Source: Raphanus sativus
Taxonomy: Eukaryota > Streptophyta > Magnoliopsida > Brassicales > Brassicaceae
Direction: 5' to 3'
DNA length: 64,000 bases
NCBI RefSeq assembly: GCF_000801105.2
Contig: NC_079517.1
Span: 14,694,001 to 14,758,000 of the forward strand
Shown piece after piece: positions 1 to 18,755 of the stretch. The stretch's first letter is position 1. Each line of letters begins with the position of its first letter. The notes beneath the pieces are model-generated. The model was not told the DNA's origin and did not search any database. It saw nothing but the letters and a program-made list of their open reading frames with translations. The position numbers and the translations under genes are program-made.

Positions 1-1110
1 AATCTCTCAGATGGTACGGACAATCTCAAACATCACAGGCCACCAAATACTAACTACATAAAAGTAGCAAAATCTAAAAGAAAGAAGAAATCAAAATATT
101 AGATGGCTAGACGCTCTTGCTTGGTGTGTGAATCTAAAGATAAGGCTGCTTATATAGCTAGCATTCTAGGGTTACAAGAAACCTTAGACAAGTAGGTCAA
201 AATACCAACATGGGCCCCTAGCATTTCACAGCCCACACAAAACTGTAAATGATAGGCTTCTTATATATAACATTCAAAATTAACTGGGTCTCAATATAAA
301 CAAAATACACTGCAACAAACCTTACTAGGCCTGAGATGTTCAGGTACACTTAAACAGACCAAGATATTGGAGTCATGTAATTTTCAAGTTGCGAACTTCG
401 TAGACTATATAAATGCATTTTCAATAGTTACCTTCATTTTCTTTCTCAAAATGGGTTTTAATTTTACTTCAATGGTTTTTTACATTTTTCCACTACAAAG
501 AAAATATCTCAAGTATATTCTTTTATTATTAAATTCAAATAATATACTTTTTTAAAACCAATTTTACTCAACAATAAATATATTCTAACTATATTTTATT
601 ATATACGTAATTTAGTTTTAATAGGATATCTAATGATTTATATGATTTTCTACTTGTATTAGTGAAAGGATTAATAATTTTGTTAAACTATAAAACACAT
701 ATGTTTAAAGATCAACTTGTTTTTTTTCTCTATCTATCTCTAACTATTAGATCAACTTGTTAATAAAAATTTTCACATCAAAAGTCTATTAAATCTCTTG
801 TATATTTTTCTAGAAACTCAACTTATGTACATAATTAAGATCTCATTAACATAAAATCACATTCGGTTAAAATTTGTAAGTTTTATAAAATAATAACCAT
901 TATTTTAAAATTAATAATAAATAGGAATAACATAATAATTTGAAATTATTATTTCTGAGAGAAAAAAAAATGAGGGGAACCATTGAAACAAAATATAAAC
1001 TCATTATTAAAAAAATGAGGATAAACATTGGAGATACCCTTACTAATCATACTTAAATTGATGTACTATTGGATTAATTTTTCCCTAACTTTTTATGTTT
1101 TACTTCAAAA
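1..1110. other. AT-rich intergenic DNA, no gene seen
   Basis: No convincing coding region, RNA gene or complete element is visible. The first 300 bases are less AT-rich and contain ATGGGCCC and a TAGGGTT motif, both common in crucifer promoters. This could be the upstream region of a gene lying outside the window to the left, but nothing in the window proves it. Confidence 0.5.
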
Positions 1111-2240
1111 CTAGATCATGACCCGCTCGATCGAGCGGGGTCAATTTTTTTTTATCTTTGTTTTTACTAAATGTTATACATGATCTCAATGTGTATTAAT
1201 ATAAAATTTTGATAAATAACAATGTGTACTAATGTGTTTAAATAAGCAATGTGTTTAATTACTAAATTTGATTTTTAAATTTTATGATAACGTAAAGTAA
1301 TTTTTTCTATATTATTTTAAATATATAGTGCTATATATTTTGTATTTTCAACATTTATCATATAAAACTTACATTGGGACATTATTTATATGAAAATATG
1401 TATAACATAATATATTTATATATTATATAAACATATGCACACCCGCACGGATTTTATTTTTAAAATGTATTCTATACTATTTAGTTTTATGTAGTATCGA
1501 GTTTGTATATTCAATTTTGTGTTTAAAGAACAATATCAAAACTGTCTTTCGTATGTAAAAATAACATTTTGCAATCGCGAGTTGTGTCTTTTTATTGTAA
1601 CACAAAATTTTATATAAAACTTATGTTTTTTTGAAATTTTTTTTTTTAAATAATTATTACGTAATTTCAAAATGAATTTGATCTCTGAAGTCTAATATAT
1701 TTTGTGTGTAATGGTTCAAAGCATTTTTGATATATATTATATTTCAGTTTGGTTTGTTTTTAGTATTACTGTATAAATATAATACTATACAATATTACTA
1801 TATTCTATACAATATATGAAGCTATGTGTTATTTGTTTTAGAAAGTATATTAGGCCCAACATAGTTATAAGAAATAGTCATATCTTTATGTATGTGTCTA
1901 TGACTTATCTACCTAATGTTATTCGTACTAATAAAATTAATATGGCCAATGAAAGTATACTGATCAATTTAAAATGAATTGTATAGGGTAATTATAGAAC
2001 GATTAATATTTTTAGTATTCTTTGTATATATCTTATTTAAATCGACATGTAATAAATGTAAAAATCATATATGGAATATGGATAAAAAGAAGAACTGTAT
2101 TTAAGGAAATACATTAATGCAAAGTTAGAGTATAGTACATATTATATATAAAGAATTAAACATTTAATTTAAATATATGAGGTCCATCTTTAAAAATCCA
2201 CCTAGAAAAAGTTGTAATGTTCCTATTTTAATAAGATAGA
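1111..2240 (-). mobile_element. Non-autonomous Helitron, complete (minus strand)
   Basis: Read on the minus strand the element begins TCTATCTTATTAAAA at 2240 and ends in CTAG at 1111. About 10 bases before that end is a GC-rich hairpin (CCGCTCGATCGAGCGG, about 1121-1140). The outer bases are A before TC and T after CTAG, the host A^T site expected for Helitrons. The first 50 or so bases resemble the start of the Helitron at 53873-54738, including the AACATTACAACTT and TTCTAGGTG stretches. There is no Rep/helicase coding sequence, so it must have moved with help from another element. Confidence 0.85.
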
Positions 2241-2578
2241 TGATGTACCATTGAGATGGTTTATGTTTAAAAGCTTTCATACAGTTGTTGCGGTTGTTGC
2301 TAAAAAAAAAAACAGTTGTTGCGGTTGTGCTACTGATAAGCTACGTTTGGTTAAGCACAACAAATTTATTATCCCCTTATTGATAGATGCAAGTCGCATG
2401 TTTATCTTTAGACCAAATCTATATTTGTTTTCGTAGTTGTAAATACTGAAACAGAACCAAAAATAAGGATCTACCACCTAACAGAACCAAACCAATTTAA
2501 ACTTGGCTTTGTAGCAGGCAAACACAAAATGTAGAAAGTCTCGAGCTTCTGCAAGAACCGGTGCGTGTGTGAGTGTGT
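2241..2578. other. 3' flank of GAPCP1
   Basis: Short gap between the Helitron and the GAPCP1 stop codon. It probably holds the GAPCP1 3' untranslated region on its right side. A short direct repeat of ACAGTTGTTGCGGTTGT, separated by an A-run, lies at about 2281-2330. No gene is seen. Confidence 0.5.
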
Positions 2579-5430
<2,852 letters not shown>

Positions 5431-6385
5431 TGAAAAAATTGAAGAGGTCCCTCCGGTGTCAAAAAACCCTAACAAAAACTTCGATGGCTTCTTGGAGTAG
5501 GTGTAGAGATATAAATAAAACGTGGAGAATCCAAATTGTTCGCAGTGTTTTCTCCTTTTTCCTTCTTTAAAAATTCAATCAAACGCTTTGGTATTTCACA
5601 CTTTTGAATATATTAATGTGCATACTACGACTGACTGTCTGTTAGTTGTGCAGAAACGACACACTTCTGTTCCTTTTTTAAATTGATGGGTTCCGAATCT
5701 GGTGCGGCCCACTTTATAAAAAAGATGCAAATATTTGTTACTCCAAGAATCAAGGGTTGTGATTTGGAAGTGGAACATAAGGACACGTGTACTACATCAA
5801 AACCATCGGCCCCACGGTTCGTCATCTTCTGTGACTGTCATATTTGAAAATCTTTTGTCGTTTCGGCTTTGCGAAAAAACCCTTAGTGACGGACGACACG
5901 TCAGACGGATCTGGGCCGGGGTTTCAAAAAGCCCTTTCCATCTCTTGGTGATGTCAACTTTAGGAAGTCTTTTCAAAACTGACCGACCATATTTGTCTGC
6001 TTATACATCATCGACAACAACATCATACATAAATCTGGTCAATTGTCCGAGCTTGTGATGTACTTCACTTGGCCGGAAAATATAGAAAAATCATTCGCTG
6101 GTCGTTCTGATTAATTTCGTTTACAAGATATATTTGTAACCACAAGAGTGAAAGACACAATCATCTAGACAATAACGATCGAGCTATAGCAACTGATGCT
6201 TTATTTAAATCCGGATCAGTTTACTAATCAGAGTTTCTCTTCATTATTAAAAAGGCTCCAAACTAAAGAAACAGTCAAGCCGCAGTCAGAACTCTCAAGC
6301 TGACAATAACAATGGTCATAAGGAAACCAGATGACTTGTTACATGTATAATAAACGACGAAAGATAGATGAAACTTGAAAGATTC
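5431..6385. other. GAPCP1 promoter / PGK3 3' flank
   Basis: Holds the GAPCP1 leader and promoter on the left (AACCCTA-type box near 5465) and the PGK3 3' untranslated region on the right. G-box-like ACACGTGT is at about 5783. In Arabidopsis, as I recall it, a pentatricopeptide-repeat gene lies between these two genes. No PPR coding sequence is seen here on either strand. Confidence 0.6.
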
Positions 6386-8242
6386 TCAAGCGTCGTCGAG
6401 GGCGAGGACTCCTGGAAGTGGCTTTCCCTCTAGAAGCTCCAAACTTGCACCTCCTCCCGTAGAGATGTGACTCATCTTGTCAGCCAAACCAACCTTCTCA
6501 ACTGCAGCCACTGAGTCACCTCCTCCTATGATTGTGGTCACTCCCTTTCCGCTCAGCTCCGCAAGCTGCTTTGCTACGGCCTGGTGATGATCAAACAAGA
6601 CCAGATATCAGGTTACTTAGTTTGATAATACTCACGGCGATTTGGGTGATAAGTACAAACATATGGTACCTCAGTTCCAGCTGCAAACTTTTCAAATTCA
6701 AAAACACCCATGGGACCATTCCAGATGATGGTCTTGGTTGTGTCCAGAGCTTCGCTGAATGTCTTGATGGAGTCTGGACCAATATCTAGTCCCATCCAAC
6801 CATCTGGAATTGCCGTGGCTGGCACAATCTGCAAATAATTCACAAGTTTCTCAGACATACATCAGACACACATGTTTCTTTTTCGTTAAGACACAAACTG
6901 TTGTTACCTTGCTGTTAGCATCAGGAGCGAACTTGTCAGCAATAACCACATCGGTTGGGAGCAAAAGAGAGACACCTTTGGCTTTAGCCTTCTCCATGAG
7001 CGACCTGGCCAAGTCAAGCTTGTCCTCTTCCACAAGGGAAGACCCGACCGAATGTCCTTGCGCCTTATAGAAAGTGAAAATCATACCTCCACCAAGTAAG
7101 AGGATGTCAACGGTGTTCAAGAGTGACTCGATGACACCAATCTTCGTCGAGACCTTTGAACCTCCAACGATGGCAGCAAAAGGCTTCTTGGGGTTTGCTA
7201 CAGCTCCGACAAGGTAATCAAGTTCCTTCTGCATGAGGAAACCAGCGACGGAAGGCTTCAAGTATTTGGCAACTCCCTCGGTGGAAGCATGAGCTCTGTG
7301 AGCAGTACCGAAAGCATCGTTGACGTAGACATCAGCAAGGGCAGCAAGCTTCTTTGCAAAATCAGGGTCGTTCTTCTCTTCTTCCTTGTAGAACCTCACA
7401 TTCTCCAAGAGAAGAACACCACCTTCAGGTAGTCCTGCAACTAGTTTCTGGACTTCCTCACCAATAGAGTCGTTTGCCATCACAACCTATTTAACACAAC
7501 ACAGCAAGTCACAAAAAAAGTGTAAGCTCACTTGTGTTCATAAAACTTGCATGCATAGAGAAACCAGGGGCACAAACCTCGACACCGAGAAGCTCAGACA
7601 ACCTCGGCACAAGAGGCTTCAAGCTGAATTTAGGGGTAACACCTTTAGGGCGACCCTGAAACATATAATTCAGATCAGAGACATCCAACAGTTACTTTAA
7701 AAAAAAAAAAAGAAACTCAACGTATATAACACGCACTTGCTGAGACATAAAATAACTTATTATCAATGTTCGAATAGCAATTAGAGAGACAGGCAAATGC
7801 AGCCTTCAATAAAACTATCATGTGACATATGCAGACCGATCAAGTAACAAACCTCTGTAATAAAACCAAACGAGCTAATACAACAGATCAGACCAACACA
7901 GATAAGGTTGTGTATGAGGTGAAAAAAAAAACAGACAACTGAATATCAACGTTCCAAGGAGAGCGACACTAGTTAAACAAATGATTCACACAAGACAATA
8001 AAGTCTGTAATACAAACCAAAGGAGATAATAAACGAGATCGGCATACCAAGTGACTGCAGAGAACAACCCTAGATCCGTTACCCATCAAGTACTTGATGG
8101 TTGGAACAGCGGCACGAATCCTGGTGTCATCAGTGATGTTAGAGTTATCATCCAAAGGAACGTTGAGATCAACCCTCACGAACACGCTCTTTCCCTTCAA
8201 ATCCGCTTCCTTCAATGTTCCAACGCTTCTCTTCGTTGCCAT
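6386..8242 (-). CDS. PGK3: Cytosolic phosphoglycerate kinase (PGK3), 5 coding exons
   Basis: Transfers phosphate from 1,3-bisphosphoglycerate to ADP in glycolysis and works in reverse in gluconeogenesis. Exons: 8242-8048, 7655-7578, 7486-6908, 6828-6670, 6580-6386; all GT-AG, joining to 401 codons plus stop, the exact length of Arabidopsis cytosolic PGK. The protein starts [18 protein letters not shown] with no transit peptide, which separates it from the plastid isoforms. Visible family motifs are [10 protein letters not shown] near the N-terminus, [43 protein letters not shown] and the C-terminal [14 protein letters not shown] / [20 protein letters not shown] donor near 8369 and a TGCAG acceptor near 8264 suggest a leader intron. 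It is divergent from FTSH12 across about 700 bp. Confidence 0.96.
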
Positions 8243-8805
8243 AGTTGATAGAAAAACACTGCAACTGCACACCGAGAGAGTATCAGATCGAGAAACCAAA
8301 ACAAAATCGATAAAAATTATGGCGCGAATCTTAATCGAAAAGCGAATTTGATAGAGAATATACTCACATAGAGTGATGATCGAAGCAGATGTAGTGGCTG
8401 GAGATAAGAAGGAGTTGGTGGATGGATCTCTCGAGAAGGCGAGACTGTATATATAAAAGGCAGCGTGGAGAACACCCAAATGTTATGGTGGGCCCCTGAC
8501 GAGTTACCTGTTAATTACTCTTCTGCCACTGGCTCACTCCTTGGCTTCCACGGCCGGGGCCGAGAGATCTTAATAGGCCTAGTCCACCTGTAACTAAACC
8601 TCCGTATATTATTGGGTCATATATAATGGGCCAAGAGATCTTAAATGGGCTCAAGCCTAGTCCACTTGTAGTCAGTCTAGCATCATCTTTGTTTTTCCCA
8701 ACTGAACGAACACAGTGTTTAGTAGATAAACCTCCCTTACCGGAAGAGAAGCGCCAGTCTTGCCGGAGAGACGAGACTGTGTCTGAGTTTCCTTCCCTTG
8801 TTTCA

Positions 8806-8881
<76 letters not shown>

Positions 8882-8938
8882 AGCGGGAAAATCCAAATGT
8901 TAGTGGTTTATCTCTATTGAATTTGAGATTTCTTTTCC
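8243..8938. promoter_or_regulatory. Shared divergent promoter of PGK3 and FTSH12
   Basis: About 700 bp separates the two start codons, so both leaders and core promoters must lie here. It contains TGGGCC-type site II boxes (for example 8487-8495 and 8627-8632) and a duplicated module: AGAGATCTTAA at 8563 and 8634, each followed by GCCTAGTCCAC at 8578 and 8655. Site II boxes are common in promoters of housekeeping genes. Exact transcription starts cannot be read from the sequence. Confidence 0.6.
8808..8878. repeat. (AG)n microsatellite in FTSH12 5' leader
   Basis: About 35 uninterrupted AG dinucleotides, ending some 60 bases before the FTSH12 start codon. It probably lies in the transcribed leader. 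GA-rich leaders are common in plants, but this run is long and should vary in length between accessions. Confidence 0.95.
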
Positions 8939-11900
8939 ATGGAGATTGCGATTCCGTATAAGCCGAACCCTCTTATCTCTTCTTCACCAACGAACTTGCT
9001 CAAAAGACCTAAAAGTTCCGGTCTTGTTCCGTTTCCCACCAAGTATGGACAACACCGAGTTACTAGCAAAAATCCCATCTTTCGCGTCTACGCCTCTCAA
9101 AGCAGTAACGGGTCTTCGTCTAATAACGGTGGAGGGTTTTCATTTTCATGGCTGAGACTGACGCAGTCTCTTCGTCTTGGCGTGGAGCGGATTGGAGAGT
9201 CTGTGAAGAAGGAAACTGGGTTTGACTCGGAAGAAGCAGGTGCGAGAGTGGATGAGTATGTGGGCCGAGTTAAGGATAGCGTGAAGAAAGGCCAGGGCGA
9301 GTTGACTCGCTTTAGGACTGAGACAGTGCCTTCGTTTATTGATTGGAACAAGTGGGAGCATTGGAAGGTAAGCTGCTCCTCCAGCTTGTTAATCTTTTTT
9401 GATGTGGTGGCTTTTGTGTAACGAGAGATGATGTTGTTTTTTTTTGATATCAGGACATCAAGAATTGGGACGGTAGACGAGTTGCTGCGTTGATCGTTTA
9501 TGCCTTTGCGGTGTTGTTTTCTTGTCAAAGAGTTTATGTTGCCGTTCAAGCTCCCCGGATAGAACGGGAAAGGAGAGAGTTAACAGAGTCTTTTATGGAG
9601 GCTTTGATCCCCGAGCCATCTCCTGACAACATAGATAAGTGCGTGCTTCCTAATCCTCAGTTTCCAATTTGTAATTTTATCAACTGGGACGTGGTAAAAT
9701 TTGGTTGACATTTAAACGGACATGTTGTGTTTAGTGGACGACTTGCTAGGATGTCTATGTTCTGATTTTATTTTTCCTAGCGTTTCAGGTTTAAGAGAAA
9801 TATGTGGAGGAAGACAACACCTAAAGGCTTGAAACTAAAAAGGTTCATTGAAGCTCCTGATGGAACACTTGTCCACGACAGTTCTTATGTTGGAGAAAAT
9901 GCTTGGGATGATGATCTTGAGACAACAGAGGGATCTCTCAAAAAAATCATTGACAGAAATGCGAGGATACAGACAGAGGCAAAGAAGAAACTAAGCCAAG
10001 ATTTGGGTGTCTCTGGTCAGTGCATATACATTTTTAGACGGAGGCATTTATAACCTTTCTTTTGACCATCTAATCTCTCTTCTTGCATCATTCTATAATA
10101 GGTGAAGTTGGAGACAGTGTAGTAGGTGGTACATGGCGGGAAAGGCTTGCAGCCTGGAAGGAGATGTTGGAAAGAGAAAAATTATCAGAGCAGTTGAGCT
10201 CCTCAAGGGCTACATATGTTGTTGAATTTGATATGAAAGAGGTAGAGAAAAGTCTTCGCAAAGATGTTGTTGAAAAGAGCTCTGAAACTGAGGGAACTAG
10301 AGCTCTCTGGATATCAAAGAGGTGGTGGCGATATCGCCCTAAGCTTCCTTATACCTATTTTCTTCAGAAGCTTGATTCTTCGGAGGTACAACTCTTAACC
10401 TCCTCTACTCTTGTTCAGAGTTGGGATTGTGAGTGGTGTGGTATATGTCATTATATCCAGTTGAGTTTTCTTAACAGGTTGCAGCTGTTGTCTTCACGGA
10501 AGATATGAAGAGATTGTATGTGACGATGAAAGAAGGTTTCCCTCTAGAATATATTGTAAGTAAAAAAATCATAGCTGCAAGTATTGAAACTGAAGGATGT
10601 GCATTCACCATCTCGTATTATTCCTTTTTCTAGGTTGACATTCCGTTAGATCCATACTTGTTTGAGACTATTTCTAACTCCGGAGTTGAGGTGGATCTCC
10701 TTCAGAAAAGGCAAATCCACTACTTCATGAAAGTGTTCATTGCACTTCTGCCTGGGCTACTAATTCTATGGTTCATAAGAGAATCCGCCATGCTTCTCCT
10801 CATCACATCAAAGCGGTTTCTATACAAGAAGTATAATCAGCTGTTTGATATGGCTTATGCGGAAAATCTTATACTGGTAATCATCACACTCTCAAGAACA
10901 ATAAACCTTTTGCGCCTGTGTTGTGTTACCTTCTTCAAATATGTTCATATTTCTATTGATAAGTTGTAATTTTCACCCAGCCGGTTGGAGATGGGATTGA
11001 GACAAAATCGATGTATAAGGACGTGGTACTAGGCGGTGATGTTTGGGATCTTCTTGATGAGCTAATGATCTACATGGGAAACCCAATGCAATACTATGAA
11101 AAAGATGTGCCCTTTGTCAGGGTAAAATACAATTTGACCCAAACTGACATGTGGTCTATTCTACTAATCTGACTAAAGGCTCAAACTCTCGTTGTAATTT
11201 CGTTTTTGAACCAGGGTGTGCTTCTTTCTGGACCTCCTGGGACTGGTAAAACACTTTTTGCGCGAACACTGGCAAAGGAAAGTGGATTACCATTTGTGTT
11301 TGCATCTGGTGCGGAGTTCACAGACAGTGAAAAAAGTGGCGCTGCAAAGATCAATGAGATGTTTTCAGTAGCGAGACGAAATGTAAGCACTCATTTAGTA
11401 TATTACTCACACTATCATTGTGGATCTGATTTTATGTATTTATCTCCAGGCACCTGCTTTTGTGTTTGTGGATGAAATTGATGCTATTGCTGGTAGGCAT
11501 GCCAGGAAAGATCCACGAACACGAGCAACTTTTGAAGCTTTGATTGCACAGCTCGATGGAGAGTAAGACTCTTCACTTGTTCAGAAGTTCTAGTTAGATG
11601 GATGTTATTTGTATTTATGATTTATTATTCCTTAGTTCCTTCCCACTTTCTAAGAGGATTATGAGATATGCATTAAGGTTCTCACGCCTTTAAATTGTAC
11701 CACACGCAGGAAGGAAAAGACAGGTGTTGATAGGTTTTCATTGAGACAGGCTGTGATATTTATCTGTGCTACCAATAGACCTGATGAACTCGACCTTGAG
11801 TTTGTCCGCTCTGGACGTATTGACCGTCGGCTGTACATTGGTTTGCCTGATGCAAAGCAAAGGGTGCAAATTTTTGGAGTTCACAGCGCCGGGAAGAACC

Positions 11901-13828
11901 TTGCTGAAGATATAGACTTTGGGAAGGCAAGAACTTTTCCTATTATTTTGTAATCTCGATAGATAGGTGTTTGCTCATTCATAAATACTCCTCCCTCTTT
12001 TCTACTTGCAGCTTGTTTTCCGGACAGTTGGGTTCTCTGGGGCAGATATACGGAATCTTGTCAATGAAGCAGCTATAATGTCGGTATGTCATATTCGTGT
12101 CTGTATCTGAGTTTCCCAACAGAACTATGCAATACTTAGAGAAGGATCCTAACTCAAATTCTCAGGTGAGGAAGGGGCGTTCGTATATATATCAGCAAGA
12201 CATTGTTGATGTGTTAGATAAACAGCTGCTGGAGGGTATGGGTGTACTTCTTACAGAGGAAGAGCAACAGAAATGTGAACAAAGTGTTCGTATCGACATC
12301 CTTCAGCACTTCTGATCTCAAACCATGCTATACCATAGAGCTAAAGGTCCCTTACTATTGGATTTTGATGTAATATTAGGTATCTTATGAAAAGAAGAGA
12401 ATTCTGGCTGTTCATGAGGCTGGTCATGTAGTGCTGGCTCATTTGTTTCCTCGATTTGACTGGCATGCATTTTCTCAGCTCCTTCCTGGTGGCAAGGTAC
12501 GTTTCACAACCTCTCTTTGTTCAGTTATTATAAATTGTTGTCAAGGCAGTGTGAGTCTGGATTGAATCAACTCTTCTCTTGAATTTTTACAGGAAACTGC
12601 TGTGTCAGTGTTCTATCCACGGGAAGACATGGTGGACCAAGGTTATACAACATTTGGTTATATGAAGATGCAAATGGTGGTAGCTCATGGTGGACGCTGT
12701 GCTGAACGTGTGGTTTTTGGGGATGATGTCACTGATGGAGGAAAAGATGACTTGGAGAAGATCACAAAAGTAAGTTCAGTCTATCTTTCTATCTCTTACT
12801 CTCTCTTTCTGGTTTAACCAATTACTATGTCTTTAAAAAAAAATACTATGTCTTGCTTGTTGGCTCTTGATAAAATCATCAACCCGGTAGCAAATAACAT
12901 CTATCTAACTGCACATATTTGCAAAGTGCTGGTGTATTTGTGATTTTTTTAGCCGTCCATTTCAAGTATGAATCTGATATTATGTTTCCAGATTGCCAGA
13001 GAAATGGTGATTAGCCCTCAAAATGCTAAATTAGGTCTCACTCAACTGGTGAAAAAGATTGGAATGGTGGATTTGCCGGATAATCCAGACGGCGAACTGA
13101 TTAAATACCGGGTATATCCATTCATCACACAGTACTTTTCCCGTTTGCATTGATCTCTGAGATTCTTAATAGTTCATAGTGTTTTTACTCTGCTTCATGA
13201 TAAAATTTCAGTGGGATCATCCTCATGTAATGCCAGCAGATATGTCTATTGAAGTATCCGAGCTATTCACCCGCGAGTTGACAAGGGTACGTACTCTTTA
13301 TTTTGACTCGGTCACACCAAATCTTATTATAGTCTCACATGTGGATCAAAGCTTGAGATATATAATGGTTGGTGACAGTATATTGAGGAGACTGAAGAAC
13401 TTGCGATGAATGCTCTGAGAGCAAACAGACACATTCTGGATTTGATAACAAGAGAGTTACTGGAACGATCAAGGATAACTGGATTGGTACGAAAATGAAT
13501 CTAATATTATCTTTCTATGATGCACAGATACTCTCAGACTAAGAACTTGTCTTTCATCCTGTAGGAAGTTGAAGAGAAAATAAAGAGTCTTTCTCCTTTA
13601 ATGTTTGAAGACTTTGTGAAACCATTCCAGATAAACGCAGACGAGGTAAGCTTATTGTTTATTTATCAACCTCATGCTGATCCCTATGGAAGTCTAGTCT
13701 AGAAACGTAATCTGACATCAATGACAATTTGGAAAAAAAAAACATTTCAGGAGGAACCTTTGCCTCACAAGGATCGAGTGAGCTATCAGCCAATTGATTT
13801 ACGTCCTGCGCCACTCCACAGATGCTAG
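8939..13828 (+). CDS. FTSH12: FTSH12, plastid envelope AAA-type FtsH protease-like protein, 19 exons
   Basis: Membrane AAA ATPase. In Arabidopsis FTSH12 belongs to the Ycf2/FtsHi complex of the inner envelope that drives protein import, and it is essential for embryos. Exons: 8939-9367, 9454-9638, 9789-10015, 10102-10385, 10478-10555, 10634-10876, 10981-11121, 11215-11382, 11450-11562, 11710-11926, 12012-12083, 12166-12285, 12380-12496, 12593-12769, 12992-13111, 13212-13286, 13379-13486, 13565-13645, 13751-13828. They join to 1010 codons plus TAG. The N-terminus looks like a transit peptide. Hydrophobic segments lie near residues 152-166 and in the IALLPGLLILWF stretch. Walker A GPPGTGKT is at about 535-542, Walker B FVFVDEID at about 589-596, and HEAGH at about 771-775. 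The zinc-protease HExxH motif is therefore intact, unlike the FtsHi proteins. Intron 10 (11927-12011) is GC-AG. Confidence 0.95.
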
Positions 13829-14206
13829 AAGAAACCTTTACTCTTCTCCTGTCACACAAAGATGGCCCTCGCATAAACCAAATTGTCAAAACACATAGAA
13901 AACATTTAGTAAAGTTTTGTACTCTGCTTCTGTCTGTATCTGATACTATTGTAATATTATTACTGGTGAAGTTAAACATGAAACAGTACGTGAAATGGTG
14001 ATCGTGGTGCATTCAACAGAGACAAAACAGTGATATAAATTTATTTTTCATTTTTTCTAGTTTTTTTCTGTGTCAAAAGATAACAAAGAAAGGAGTCTAA
14101 GAGATATATCTCTCCTCAAACACTGAAGAATATAAAGTGAAGAAAAAATAAAAAAGAATTGTAAACTTTGACTTTTTCACTGCACATAATGAAAAGAAGA
14201 GTTCTT
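13829..14206. other. Convergent 3' flanks of FTSH12 and RAF20
   Basis: The two genes converge here with 378 bp between stop codons. The interval should hold both 3' untranslated regions. No gene or repeat is seen. Confidence 0.6.

Positions 14207-18755
<4,549 letters not shown>

Noticed and set aside
8626..8961. Plus-strand open frame with an Arg-Glu repeat before FTSH12
   Set aside because: The repeat is the translated AG microsatellite and the frame runs out of phase into the FTSH12 start.
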